Shown here one piece after another: positions 23,032 through 36,196 of a stretch of 64,000 nucleotides of DNA (the stretch's first letter is position 1; each line of letters opens with the position of its first letter). The translations under genes were made by a program, and so were the position numbers. The notes under the pieces were generated by a model. The model was not told where the DNA came from. It made no database searches and was given only the letters and a program-made list of their open reading frames with translations. Source of the stretch: Cucumis sativus (lineage: Eukaryota; Streptophyta; Magnoliopsida; Cucurbitales; Cucurbitaceae); the NCBI RefSeq assembly GCF_000004075.3, contig NC_026657.2, positions 10,974,001 to 11,038,000 of the forward strand, read 5' to 3'.

Positions 23032-26000
23032 GGATTGTTGTCCCCTTGAAAAAGATGCCACCAGCAACTACGGTAAGCTTGCGATAATGATGCTACTACA
23101 ACTATTTCTTGTATGTATAATCTAGTCTGCCAGTGTATGTAAGTAAATCACCTGGTGTAGCATTTTCTATATTATAACTGTTATATATATATATATATAT
23201 ATATCACTGGGGGAGTAGATTAAATGGTGAAACAAGAAATGCGATATGCCATACACATAATGTCTCAAAAAAGGGCCTCTTTGTCAATATCATTAAAACA
23301 AAAGGGTGCAGTAAAAGCTTCAAAAAGAAAAAGAAAATGGTGTGGTCATTGGCCAAATGGTCAATGTCGTTTGAAAATTTGTCATTACTTCTTGATAGAT
23401 GAGTTTATGGTGGTTTTTCTTTTGTGGTTCAATTTTCAAATGCTGCGTTGGAAGTTGTTTCGGTTTAGAAGAGTAAATGCAGTAGTGAAGTAGAACAAGT
23501 ACATTACAAAGATAGAAGATAGGGTGTAATAAAAAGGGGTGAAACAGACTGGAATTTTGAAAGAAGAAAGAATTTTTGTACTGTTGCTGAATAAAGGAAG
23601 GAGTTAAAGGTGATGGCGAGTAATCTTTAGTAGTAGAGAAATGAGATTTTTTGTGTTGATTTGATTTATTATTTCTTTATAATTTCATGTAATGGTTTGC
23701 TCTTTTACACAGCTTAGCAGCACCCCTACCCTCAACTTTCTTAGGCAGGGGAGGAATTTTGGGGCCTTTGTTCTTGAAAATTATGGTTGAGTCATGAGTG
23801 TGTTGTAATATTAATACAAGGATCTGTAGTCTTGAATTTTTGTTTTATATTTTCAGTTTTGCTTAATTTGGTAAAGGCATGTTTGTTTGCTTGTTTGACA
23901 AATGTTGTTATTCAAATAATTAACTTTGAAAACAGCTATTTTTTTTTCTTCTTTTGCTTGGGTACTGTTTTTATTGCATCAGCTTTTGAAGTGAAATTTT
24001 AAAACACAATAAATATAGTATTTCATTTCATAAATTTGTTTTGTTTTATTAAATCAAAATATTTATAATATATAATGATACAAAATTAATAATATAAAAT
24101 AGGTTCATAAATTAATTAATAATGATCTAGTCTAGTGGTATTGGCATTAATGTTTAGACATTATACTATTTTCTTTTAAAAGAATTTATTTGTTAGTCTT
24201 CTCCCTTTTAATTGACGTCAATAGTTATTTGTGAATTCATCCCAAACAATTAGTCTCAGAGGTAAATTTGAAAGAATTTCTAACTCTAAGTAAACATAAT
24301 CACAATTGATGTATGAATCAAATTTCATCAAGATTATAACAATGTTTGTTATATTTTGACAGCCTAATCCAAAACCTGATATTATTTGTAAATATGGGTA
24401 GTAGTCTTCTATCCCACTTCTGTTCTTATTTTATTATATTTTGTAAAATCTTTAGTTCGCACATTAGTGGAGAGAGAAATGCTTGAAATAACTTTTTTCC
24501 TTAAGTCATCAGTTTAATTTTCAACATTTATGATTTTGTTTTTTGTTTTTTTGTTTTTTTATTAATTTTTTATATTTATATCTTTAATATTTCTCTTTTT
24601 TTCTTCCTTTCTTTATTATTTTTTCATAAATATGTTTCATTTAATTTGAATTTTGATTTTTTTCGGTTGGTACGATAATAATAAAAAAAATGAAACTATT
24701 TATAAAATATAGTAAAATATTTAAATAGATTAAGGATATTAATGAATTTTTCTATATTTTCTAAATAATTTTAATATTTTATTATTTTAAAAAATGTCTC
24801 TTCCTTTTACTCAAACAAATTTGTCATTTTAATCAATAGAAATCAGCCCTTTTACAGCTAATTTGAAATTTTAGATCTTCTTAGTATCTCTCTAATTATT
24901 ACTTTTACAAATGGTTTAACACTTAGGTTGAATTTATTTTCGGTATTGTCTTTTTTTATCCACAACACTTCTAGAATTTATGTTAATTAAATGTATAGTT
25001 TTGAAACTTTGGTTAATTGTCTCTCATGTGTCCCATAACTTTTAAATATTTTCATTTTTTAAAACTTCCAATTTTGTATGTAGAGGTATATCATATTCCA
25101 GTAAAATCTTAAATTTTAAGTTCAACACTTTCTTAAAAGGAAAAAAAAATTGAAAAAATCATTATAACCTATTAGATACAAAATTTATAAAAGTTTGATG
25201 ACAATTTAATTCACATTTTAATGAAGTTAAGAGACATATCATTTTTCTTAACTGTTTACGGACATATTTCATAAAAAATGAACTCTCCATACTAAAACAA
25301 TTCATTTTCAATAATATTAATCAATACCATTTCTATGTTGATCACATCTTGGGGGCACTTTTTCATATATTAATTGATTTTTTAATGACGTAACAATAAA
25401 ATTTCCATTTGCCTAAAAATAAATTTATCAAATGTGTGATTATCAATTATTTGGAGTCCGTTTTATTTTCAAGTCGTTGGGGAAGAACTTCGGAGTTGGT
25501 CGAGCTTGGCCTCGAGTTCACCTTGAGGATTAGAAGATCCTAACCAACCCAAAGGTTTGTCCTTCTCTCTTTGACCACTATGGCCATACATATGGATTAT
25601 TGAGCAACCCTCCGACCTATTGCTGGGTTTTGTTTAATGATCTACCTTGAAATCTATTCCTTGTTTTGACTTTTTTTTATTATTATGAAAATGTAAAAGG
25701 TATAAGAGTTCTTAACTTCAAATGAGTGGAACGGTGAAGTTATTATCATACTCACCCTAATTATTAAGTGATTCATCATCTTTTTCTTATTCTATTGTTT
25801 ATTATTTTTTATGAGACTAAATTAATTTACACTTCAAATACGTAGTATTGTAACTTACTGTTATAATCCACCAACTAAAATAGTGATTTGTACGAAGTGT
25901 AGCGTGTAAGAAGTTGAGAATGAGATGAATATATAGGTTAGAAAAATTGATTGAACAAATTGGGACTAAATGTATAATTTGACGTATACGCATATATCTC

Positions 26001-27573
26001 TATTCAAATTACGTAAAAAGAGAAACAGAAACAAGTGTCTCTTTAACAAGAAAAAATAACTTTAGGAAAACTAATTATTCCGAATATCAATATCAATATC
26101 AAATTCAAAACATTATTGTTGGGTATTAGCCCCCTATTAAATGCATCACACTAGACGTCACCTATTTTGGCAATATACTCTTTAACCAAATATATATATT
26201 AGAGGAAATATGATTTACACCCGTTTCTTAATTATTTAGTTTTTTAAAATGAAAAACAAAGTAACTTTTAAAATTTTATTTTTGGAATTTACAATTTGAC
26301 TAAAAATTTAATATTCTCCTTAAAATAGGGAGAAGCTATTAGTACAAAAATTAATAATATAATTGATAAAACAAATTAATAATGATAATTAAAAGAAAAT
26401 GGATAAGTTAAGAAACAGTTATTTTCCTCAATTACTTATTTTCATTAACAAAATTAAATAATTAATATTATTTCAGCATTGATAATCAGATTCCCTCGCA
26501 TCGTCCAATCATAAATTTATCAAAGAAGAGTTTGATTTTCTCTTCCTAGTTTTGTAAATTTTTCTCTCAAACCACTTATCTATAGAGTAAAATTTAATTT
26601 TAATAGATTGATGAAGGTTAAAAGATCGACTACCATAACCAACCTAAAGAGTTGCACCAACCCTACAAGTTGATCCTTTAGGTGATCATGAGGGTACCCT
26701 TGTGATCATTATTCCTTATGGATATTTCTAAACAATGACAACAAATATTTAAGTTCAAAATTTTAAATGTTGCTCGACAAATTAAAATATTTATGAAAAA
26801 TACAAATGAGGATAAAAAGTTCTTTCCTCGTGAGCTGAAAATGTGTTTTGATAATGCAAATTCCATGTACCAATTGGTGTACATTATAACATTAATTTGA
26901 ATAGTATTTAAATATCTTCTTTTTTTTTTGGTCGTTCAAAATTTAGAGCTCCATTGATGAGTTCTAATCTAAAGTTAAGTCTTCTAATTTTAGTTTTATT
27001 AAAATAGTCCAACTTTTGGGTCAAACAATTCCATCCTTTTTATCAGTAAGATAAAACAAGTAAAGATTAATATTAATTAGGAGGTTGGAAACAAGAATGT
27101 AACTAAGGGCATGAGACATCTCCTTAAACATGCTCTCTACAAAAAAAAATATTTGAGGGTGACGGATAATATTATATTAAATTAGTGTTAGATTTAATAT
27201 AATATACGATGTGATTAATTTCCAAAAACAAACATAACTTTCCCTATGCTTTCTTATATTTAGTTATACATCAATGCTTGACAAAAAAGAATAAGAAAAC
27301 AGAACTCATTTCTTTTCCACACACAAAAAAGGGGAAAATCCATTAATACAATATCCACCTTTTGTCTTAATATATCTATAGAAGTCTTTTTGCTAATTAA
27401 ATCTTCTTTTTTTTTTTTTGAAAAAAGGAACATTCTTCTTCTCCTTAGTTTCATATTCAGAGATCACACCCACCCAAAAAAAAAAAAAAAAAACAAGAAG
27501 AAGAAAAAGAAACCGAGATAAATTCACAGCTGAAAATTACAGAAAAGAAAGACGATTTATGGTTTGACGAGGC
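23032..27573. other. Intergenic region, including the dynein light chain 3' UTR
   Basis: The 3' UTR of the dynein light chain gene starts at 23032. An AATAAA lies near 23590, so the UTR may reach about 23600, spanning the TA repeat at 23182-23204. An 89-codon frame at 23224-23493 has no family resemblance. Beyond 24000 the sequence is AT-rich. Two GC-richer patches (about 25470-25640 and 26615-26720) share the words AAGATC and CTAACCAACC/ATAACCAACC and may be diverged copies of one repeat. No gene is supported. Confidence 0.5.
23182..23204. repeat. (TA)n microsatellite in the probable dynein light chain 3' UTR
   Basis: A run of about 11 TA units lies some 150 bases after the stop codon. Confidence 0.9.
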
Positions 27574-28079
27574 TCAGTAAGCAAAACCTGTGGAGTGGTT
27601 TTTGGTGGGTTTAGGCAGGCGAGAAGGTGGAGGAGAGGGAGAAGTAGCGGTGGTTTGTGGGTTAATGGCGGCGGCGAACGAGCAGTTTCCGGCATCTACC
27701 ATTGTTTCTTCTTCGTCCATGAAAATCTGCCGGCATCTGCAGTCTTCACTGCAGAAGCCCTTGTCCCCTCTGTGTATATGTACATGTATATAAATAACTA
27801 TTTTTTAATAAAAAGAAAAAAAAAAGGTTAAATACTAACTACTTACTGGTACATATAGATGTCTTTTCCGGGGAGAAACTTCTGGGCGCACAGAAAGCAG
27901 CGCTCCAGAAATCTTGGAGATTTAGAAGAAGAAGAAGAGGAAGAAGAAAGAGAGTGGTGGCGGTGGTTGTGGTTGTTGTTGTTAATCATGATAAGGGTAG
28001 CTTTGTCAATGACTTGACGAGATGACTCAGTGACGACGTCGCATTTCCGAGTTTCTAAGATTACACTGAGTCCTACCAT
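27574..28079 (-). CDS. FLZ-type (FCS-like, DUF581) zinc-finger protein
   Basis: Two exons, 27847-28079 and 27574-27769, separated by a 77-base GT-AG intron, giving 142 residues. The FLZ domain spans about residues 55-102. It starts SPRFLERCFLCAQKFLPG, continues KDIYMYQGDKGFCSEDCR across the splice junction and ends CRQIFMDEEE. The paired cysteines (C61/C64 and the FCSEDC pair) form the FCS-type zinc finger, and the split Gln codon lies inside the domain. FLZ proteins are plant adaptors that bind SnRK1 kinase subunits and link energy and ABA signalling; this is family knowledge. The N-terminus has Asn/His and Ser runs, and the C-terminal tail is Pro/Thr-rich, both probably disordered. A GA-rich leader (about 28200-28250) precedes the start. 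I cannot name the exact family member. Confidence 0.93.
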
Positions 28080-28267
28080 GTCTCATTTTCCTTTTTGTTT
28101 GTGAAGTTTTGTACAAGGCGGTGGGTGGCGGATGTTTTAGAGTTGTGTGTTGTGTGTTGTTGGGTTGTGGTGGAGGAGAATGAAAATAGAAGGATTTAAA
28201 AGGAAAGAGAGGAAGAAGAGGAAGAAGAAGAAGAAGAAGAGAAATGAAAGAATGGGTATTAGTGTGG

Positions 28268-28296
28268 GGTCAGGTCAGGTCAGGGAGGGAGGGAGG
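28268..28296. repeat. GGTCA x3 followed by GGGA repeats upstream of the FLZ gene
   Basis: GGTCA occurs three times in tandem (28268-28282), directly followed by GGGAGGGAGGGAGG. On the FLZ coding strand the first part reads TGACC repeats, which contain the TGAC core of W-box-like sites, but a regulatory role is only a possibility. Confidence 0.7.
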
Positions 28297-31200
28297 TGGG
28301 GCCCTGATACAGCTATGTAGGTGTAAGAAGAACGATTTGACTGCTTCTTCTCTCTTACTGCCACGTTTACCCCTTTCTTTTCTTTCTCTCTTTCTTTTTT
28401 AACTCTTGTCGTTTTCTTCTTCCTTTTATTTTATTTCTTTCTAATTTTATTTATATCTATGTTTTCTTCTTACTTATTATTTTTAAATTAAATACTTTCT
28501 TTCATATACAATTAAACAATTTAATCCTTTTATATCTATGTTTTTGTAGCCACTAAAATATATTATTAAACTCTTGTCGTTAGTTTTTGAAAATTAGGTT
28601 TATTCTCTCTCTTTAACAATTATTAGTGTAAATATAACGTAAATAATATTAAAACTATTTGAGATTACCATGCATGTAAAATGTGAAAATTTGACGTTAG
28701 ATAAATAATGCAAATACTATAGGTTTAGTTTATTTAAATTATTTAAATGTACTTGGAAAATAAGTCATTTATAAGTTTTTCTTAAATACCCTTGAAAAGA
28801 AATATATTGATTAGGGTTGGGGGAGAAAAGCAAAAGGTGGTACAGGTGGATAAGCTAAGATGACTAAAGTGATGGCAACCTTTATCTCTTTGGTTTGTCC
28901 TCTTTTTTTTTTTCATTTTCTTGCCTAAAGAAAACAAATAATAATCTAATGCATTTCACAAAACCAGTCATGAGATGTCACTTTAATCCTCTCTCAAACT
29001 TACTATATGTTCATCATCATTATTATTATTTCACTGTTTTTCTCTCTATCTTAGATGTGGACAAAATTTACATTATATTATTCACATAATATATAACATG
29101 TAATAAATTATATATTCTAAGTTACTTTCAACTTCCAATCACATTTCAACACACAAAGCCAAAACACTTTTAATTCCCTCGTCAAATTAAAATTTAATTC
29201 CGTGTATAATTAAATAGAGTTTGAGTTTCATAAAAGTGTGGTTTGTTTGGAGTGATATTGTTAATTATTGCATGATTTCACACGCAATCATCAATTCTAT
29301 TATCATTTCACATTACTCATCATTATTTACTTCCATATTTAAATATAATTAGTACACTCAACTCGAGTTTAAGCTGTTAAGTTAATGATTCTGAACGTTT
29401 CTTTCTTTCTTTCTTTGTTGATATCAATTAGTATCTTATTGTATAACTGTGTACATAATATATGTTAGATATTTATCAGAAATTAAAAGTTCAATTGGAA
29501 GTTGAGTTTGGAAATTGCATGAGGCCCAATACAGATTCTGTGAGGCTAAGGTTCGGTGATTCCATACTATCTAGGATGTGTATTGTTGACATTCATAATA
29601 TGAGCTCAACATCACTAGAAGCTTAGCAATGGCGTACATGAGGTCATGTCAGTCAATTTACAACATATACAATATGGTTGAATCTAATTGTGTTAAAAGT
29701 GTTGAAGTTGATAAATAAGCAAGCTAAAGTATCTCTCTTTCACTAGTATGTCTAAGGCCTTAACTCAAGGTATAGACATTATAACTTTTATCACGTAAGT
29801 CATTTTCACAATGCTACGACATGACTAGCAAAAAAAAGTGTTCGATTAACGTATCCTCTAGTGTTCTTTTTTCTTTTTATTCTAAGTGGTTATTTTTATT
29901 AGTGTCTCGTTTTATTTGTTTGGATATCTCTAAGAAATAAAAAATATTAGACGCTTGTTTTACATTAAATAGATTTTTTTTTTAATTGGAGTAATTATAT
30001 AATGAGTAGCAATTTTATGAATAATAATTAAATATATAGTAACATATTTTAAAACCAAAAGTATTAACATTAGCATTTTTTGTTATTTTTATATTTTTTA
30101 TTAAATGTTGTTATATATTCTAAGGTCTTGATGCTATAACTAGTTTGAAATTTTAGAAATAAAAGGAGTGAACTAAAAACAAGAAAGTGGAGTGAGTTTT
30201 AATAATAGTCACCTAAACGACTGTCCACTCTTTTCATGTACTATGGAGGAGAATGTCCCCCACTTCTGAAAATGACCTAACATAATATATGGTAAATTTT
30301 AATTAAAAACTTAAAAGAAATAATGGATTTTTTTTTTAATTTCTATGTATATATAACACCTAAAGAAATTTTATCACTCTTGTTTTCAAAAAAGATAAAC
30401 TTTAGTCTCTTTAAAGTTACTACATTTATTCTTAGCCTTTCATTAACAACCTTCTTTCAAAACTATAATTGAAAGAATAAAGTGAAAGTTAGGAATATGA
30501 AACAGTACGTCATTGACCTAAGACAATATAACTTAATTAGGAGTTTTTTAGTCCATGAATGGGTTACTATAGTTTGTGTTTTGAATGAGGATTATTATTT
30601 AATTTGTTTAAGATTTAAACTATTTTAGTTTTAGAAAGAAATAATAAATAATGTAGCAAGTAGTAAAAGATTATGAATATAAAATAGTTTAAAGGATAGT
30701 GAATAGTAAACATGTAAAAATTAAGGTTTTGAAATAGTGATAAACTATAACTAATTGAAATTAACAAAATAGTATTCAAAGTAAGAGATGGTTGTTATTA
30801 GTCTTAGTCCTCTCAAAATTTAAAATTTAAAATCATCTTTTATCCTTCTAAATATGTTTGAATTGATTTTCTAAATATTTATAAAGACTTTATTTTTATT
30901 GGTAAATATATTTTTAAACACTTCAGAAGTCAATTTAAATATACACTTTTAACTTTAACAAGGTTTTACCTTGTTTTGTTTAGTAAAGTGTTTAATTTAC
31001 ATTTATTATTCAATTTTAAAATTTGAGAGATGTTTGGAGGAGGCTGCACTTGAATTTTTTTCAAATATGTGATGTTGTTTCATTATTTTCTAAATATTGA
31101 ACAATAATTCACGAGGGGATAATTATTGAAATGAAAAATTCATATATTGCAGCTTTGTCATTCACCGTGTTGCCATTCCTATCGTGTGTACATCACTTTC

Positions 31201-31320
31201 ATCAAAATTGATTACGCAACCCAAATTCATAACAAATAAGAAATATATTTACATATTCTACATATACAACTTTTTATCTGAATAGAAATCAAATGCAAAA
31301 AAGAAAAAGGAATTAAATGC

Positions 31321-31545
31321 AGCTGAAGGTTCTGAGAACGGCGGTGAAACGTAGTCGGCGAACGGCGGCGGCGCTACTAAAAATAGACTTTATATTATAC
31401 TCATTGGCTGGCCATACTCATAATTTCGTGAAAAAACCCCTAATTAATTTCATAAATATTGGTGGGCACCTCCAGTAAAGGCGGCGCCACCGGAGACAGG
31501 TGGCGCTAGGTTTCCGCCGTACTTGAGGGGTTACCCCTCCACCAT
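31321..31545. repeat. GC-rich island with several short perfect hairpins
   Basis: Two GC-rich blocks stand in very AT-rich surroundings. At 31484-31506 GCGCCACC and GGTGGCGC form a perfect 8-bp stem around a 7-base loop. At 31525-31539 GAGGGG-TTA-CCCCTC forms a 6-bp stem. At 31340-31378 GCGG/CGGCG words lie between GTAG and CTAC arms. No frame on either strand is open long enough to be a gene (the only ATG near one end stops after three codons). It may be a fragment of a non-autonomous transposon or of a structured RNA. I do not recognise it. Confidence 0.5.
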
Positions 31546-34500
31546 AATTCAATGACTTCTCTGCGTGTCCATTTCTTGTTTCATCTCTCATTTATTGCTC
31601 TCTTTTCCCACACTCTTCTATCAGTTAACAAATATCAAAACTAAGCAATTGTATCCTAAATATTTTTAATAATTTTATCATATAAAATAACTTTTTAAAA
31701 ATAAATAAATATTGTAAAAAATAAATTCTTATAATCCAGCATCGAATTTAAATATTTCGTTTTTAGTAAAAAATATATAAATATTTGATTTCAAACTCGC
31801 AATTATAGAAGTCTTTTATATATAAAAATAACTAACATATGATAAAAGATATATTAGTGATTCAAATTTTCTTACTAATTAATTATGGTATTAGAGTTGT
31901 AGCTAGCAATAATAAAAAATGCTCATAATATACTATCATATATACGAGTATGTAAGCATCTCTCCCATCATTTATCACGCATTGATACCATTTAATGATG
32001 TGTCCCAATTACTTTGGATGCCAATATTATTGTAACCCCAGAGTTTAATTAATAAACATAATCTAAAATCCATCTAAGAACATAAGGAAAGATATATGAA
32101 GTTAGTGCATACAACTCAAACACTGAGTCTTGGACACTCCTCCAACCATTCTCGTCTAATTATATGATGTGTCCTTGGTTGGAGGCTTGAAGCTAACCTA
32201 CAAAAAATATAGTTATATACACGTGTGATAATTAATTAAGTATGTACATTCAAATGTGTAAATGTTCGATAGTTGATATAATGTTCAATTTACATTAAAC
32301 CCACACATCTTAACTTTCTTTAATTAATTGATAATTTAACATGTATCATTCTACCATAGGAAAGAAACCATATATTTACAATTTTATTCCATTTTCATTC
32401 AATATAGTGTAGTTATCACTTTAATTTGATTCAACTAGTGATTAATGATTATTACATTTCATGATGGGCATTTTTGAGTTTCAAGTGTTTTTCTAATGAT
32501 CTCTTCCAACATCATTACTTCAAATATAATTGATGTTTGACAATAATATTAAGATCGATCATAAACCTTAGTTAAGAACTCACATTTCATTATTGCCCGT
32601 GATGATTGCGACTCTGCAATTATTTAAAATTTATATAAAAAAAATGTCAGTATAATGTTTATAATGTGTGTTAATTACCAACAACTATTATTACTAATTT
32701 TTTTAGACTATCAATTTCTAGTTACTTTTTTTCTTCAATTTTGCATGCGCCTTTAATTTTGATTTTTAAAAAACAATCTTTAATTTTAATCACATAAATA
32801 TACATTAAGATATTAATTTATACGCCATAATTAAATTATTGACTCATACGTTTGCTTTGAAGTGTTAGAAAATGTTAATTATCCATAATAGACCTTAACA
32901 TTTTATTGTATAGATAAAACAATTGAGTAGTTTTTACATTTAAAGTAACTTTTCTAAATTATTTATTTATTATAATTAAGTACCTAGGAGTCATTTATGT
33001 GAATGGGCCATTGATGTAATGAAGGTCATAGTTGACAAAAAGAATGATCAGGGTTTGTCACGCTACCATGTGAATTCTTTTTATTTACTATTAAGAATAT
33101 AATGTTTTATATTGAATGATTATATTATGACAAAATATGTTTTTGATTTTTATCTTTTTATAATTTAATTTCTATGGGTTTAAAATCAAACACTCTTGTT
33201 CTTCAGATTTAAAGAACGGTCACTAGTGATGGATGACGACTAGGCTGATTTTAAACCACAAAATAAAAGGAACTAAGAGGAATCCGTTAACATCTAATTA
33301 ACACTTCTTACTCATTTCATCTTTTTCAAACCCTAATCTTATATTCAAATTCCAAAATTTAAACAAATAAAAGAATGTTGTAGCTTTAACTATAATCAAG
33401 ATTATTTGTATTTCTAAATACAAATAATTAAATTGTTGTATAAAATGAAAGCTGACTTCGGATGAAAAATATAATTGACTGCAACATATATCTTTTTTTC
33501 CAAATCTCTTCACCATTCCCCTCCATCTAGCAGCTCGTTTCTGTTTGAGATGAAGGCAACCATCTTAATTAACCCTCATTCTTTTAGTCTAATCATCATC
33601 CCAGTTAGCTTTTCCTTAAGTTACTAACAACTTACAACAATTAAATAACCAATGAGAGAAATATGCAGACTAAAAATACGAAACCCTAGAGAAACTCTAC
33701 TATCATTGATTTAGAATTTTGACAAGAACCTCACAATTATAAACAATATTAACTTTTAAAAGTACAAAAATCTACTTAATAACAATAGTTTTGGAACAAA
33801 ATTTTGAAGAATAAGTTGAATGAATTTAAATCATATGTCCTAACTCTCAAAACAAAGAGTCCTAAAAGTCTTAATCATGCATGATAATATATTGAAGAAA
33901 AAAACTCAAAACACCATATATCATATGCAGTTGATAATATGAAGCAGAATCGTTATTAATTGTGTGTACTCAAAAGTCAAAAGCTGCTCACAAGTTATTC
34001 CCAATTTGAGTACAATCAAAATCTTAATGACCTTATTCATTTCTATTGGTCTCTCATCATCTGCCTTTTCCACTTTTTATTTATTTATTATTTCTAATAT
34101 CTCCTTCATTAGTTTGGATCGACTTCTGAATTTTTTGATTTAGAAGTGATCCTCAAATATTCTTCATCTATTCAAAATTTTAATCTTCAAACCCTGATAG
34201 CTCTTCCAACCTTCCAATATGAAAAGATAATACATCTTATTTTCATGGAACCTACACGGGCTTTGGATCAATTACTGGACTTGGACCCAAAATCTTATTT
34301 AGACCAAATGCCCATAATAGACTTGAGTTGTGCTAGGCTTTTAGACCCAAACAACTTTAACTACTTGATTCGGTCTAATTTATAATTATTACGATGAGCT
34401 TTTTAACTTTCGTTGCAATAACACGACTTGTGATCCTACCAAATTTTTGTATTTAGCAACATAAACTATATAATCAAAACAATACATATTTGGAAATTTG

Positions 34501-36029
34501 GTTATTTTCTTAAATGCAAAACAACAACAATAATAATAATGGTTTTTTTAATAAATAAAACTATTTCCATCTAAGTGAAAAAATTATGGAAATACACAGA
34601 TTCATTAGACTAATTGATTTTGTTTACTTTTCAACTTGATCTAATATATATCATTGTGTAAAATAAATATTTTGTTTATTTTACTACTTTTAACCATTTT
34701 TCTAATAATAATATTAACAATCCTTCTATTTCTATTTTCTATCATAACCCACACCATTTCTTTCTCTTTCTCGTTCTCCTTCTCCAAATTCTTTTAATTT
34801 TTGCATGCAGAGGGTTCTGATTTATTGTGGAAATATTATTTACAATTTCATATGATTTATTTTATGCATATAAGTTGTGTTTATTTTATTTTATCTTTAC
34901 CACAAATAGATTAGTTCTATGTTTTTCTAATTTGCTTCAAAATTATAATTTGGAAAAAATAATAGCAAAGAGAAGGAGTCGTACAGAGATGTGACTTTTG
35001 AAGAGACATTTTTTTAGGTTTATTTGATAAATGTGTTGATTATGTTTATATATTGACATACAAAATTTATAGAATAAATGAGTAAATTTATTTTTTATTA
35101 TTTATAAATTTAAATAATTTAATGAATCTAGACTTTAATAATCAAAATGTAAGAACTTAAGTAATTATTTTGAAGAATTAATTGAATCTTTTGGACAAGG
35201 ATTAAAGTAATTATTTTCTTCTTTTAAGGTTGAAGACCAAAATATGTTACAATATTTATATTTTAAAAATGAAGTATAATAAATTTTGTTATTTAGTTAT
35301 TCTTGGAATACAAAAAGACTGTTATCTTTTTATTTTCTTTGTATTTTTTTAAAGAAAAAACTATATTATAAAACAAACCAATAAATAAAGAAGATAGCTG
35401 AAAAGGCAGGCTCTTTTTTGCAGTTAGAGAAGAGGATGAATTTGGATAAAGAAGACAAAAAGGCATTGACTCAGACGAATGGATATATACTCTCTAATTA
35501 ATCAAATCCCTTTTTATCTCCATTTTATTATTACATTTATAATACCATTCTTTTTAAACAAGAATTACTATTTTCTTAACCTAGAGTTTAAGTTTATCAA
35601 TAAGTATTTTGAGTTTAATGATTGTATTTATAATTATTTTAAAAATAAAAACTATTAAGCTTAGGCGGAATTTGTCATTAACAACTTATTCACTCCTTGT
35701 TTTTTTTTGAGAGACTTAAAGCTCATATATCAAAACTTTTAAAATAGAAGATAATAAATGAAACAAAAAAAGAACTAAATAACAGCTAAAAAAAGCTAAG
35801 CTATATTTAAGAGTATTAATCATTCTATACTACAATTAATACTATTGATTGGTTAGGTTTAGAAAGTTTTTTTATTATTTCTTTTCTGAAAGGGATTAAG
35901 TTGAGAATTAAAGGGATTATTTCTTAATCTCTATTTTAAAAATGGATTGATTATATTTATATTTATATATATAAAAAAAGTAATAGTAATAATAATAACA
36001 AAGAAAAGAAATAGAAAAGGGAAAATCAG

Positions 36030-36035
36030 CACGTG
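36030..36035 (+). promoter_or_regulatory. G-box (CACGTG) upstream of the BCKDH E2 gene
   Basis: CACGTG lies 162 bases before the start codon at 36197, just ahead of a CTT-rich leader (36094-36130). G-boxes bind bZIP and bHLH factors. The site is seen; its use is inferred. Confidence 0.4.
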
Positions 36036-36196
36036 GGAACCCAAATAATAATACTCCGCCAAATCTCCTTCCATTTCAATTCAATCCAAATTCTTCTTCT
36101 TCTTCTTCGCTCTTCTTCATCCTCCTTCAAATTCTTAACAATTGCAGTAATTTCCATTTCTTTTCCTTTGATCTTTTACCAGCAACTCGCTTAGTG

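Larger units (their letters stand above)
28080..36029. other. Eight-kilobase AT-rich intergenic region, no supported gene
   Basis: The first 250 bases are the FLZ leader and promoter. They include GGTCA three times in tandem followed by a GGGA repeat (28268-28296) and a GAA-rich tract. The rest has no protein-like frame. Features seen are a slightly GC-richer unique-looking patch at 29510-29660, the GC-rich hairpin island at 31321-31545, and a patch at 34245-34380 with short Asp/Leu-rich coding-like sequence that is probably an old repeat fragment. CTT-rich sequence before 36197 is the leader of the next gene. Confidence 0.5.

Noticed and set aside
23224-23493. 89-codon plus-strand frame after the dynein light chain gene
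   Set aside because: No recognisable family; position fits the 3' UTR of the dynein light chain gene.
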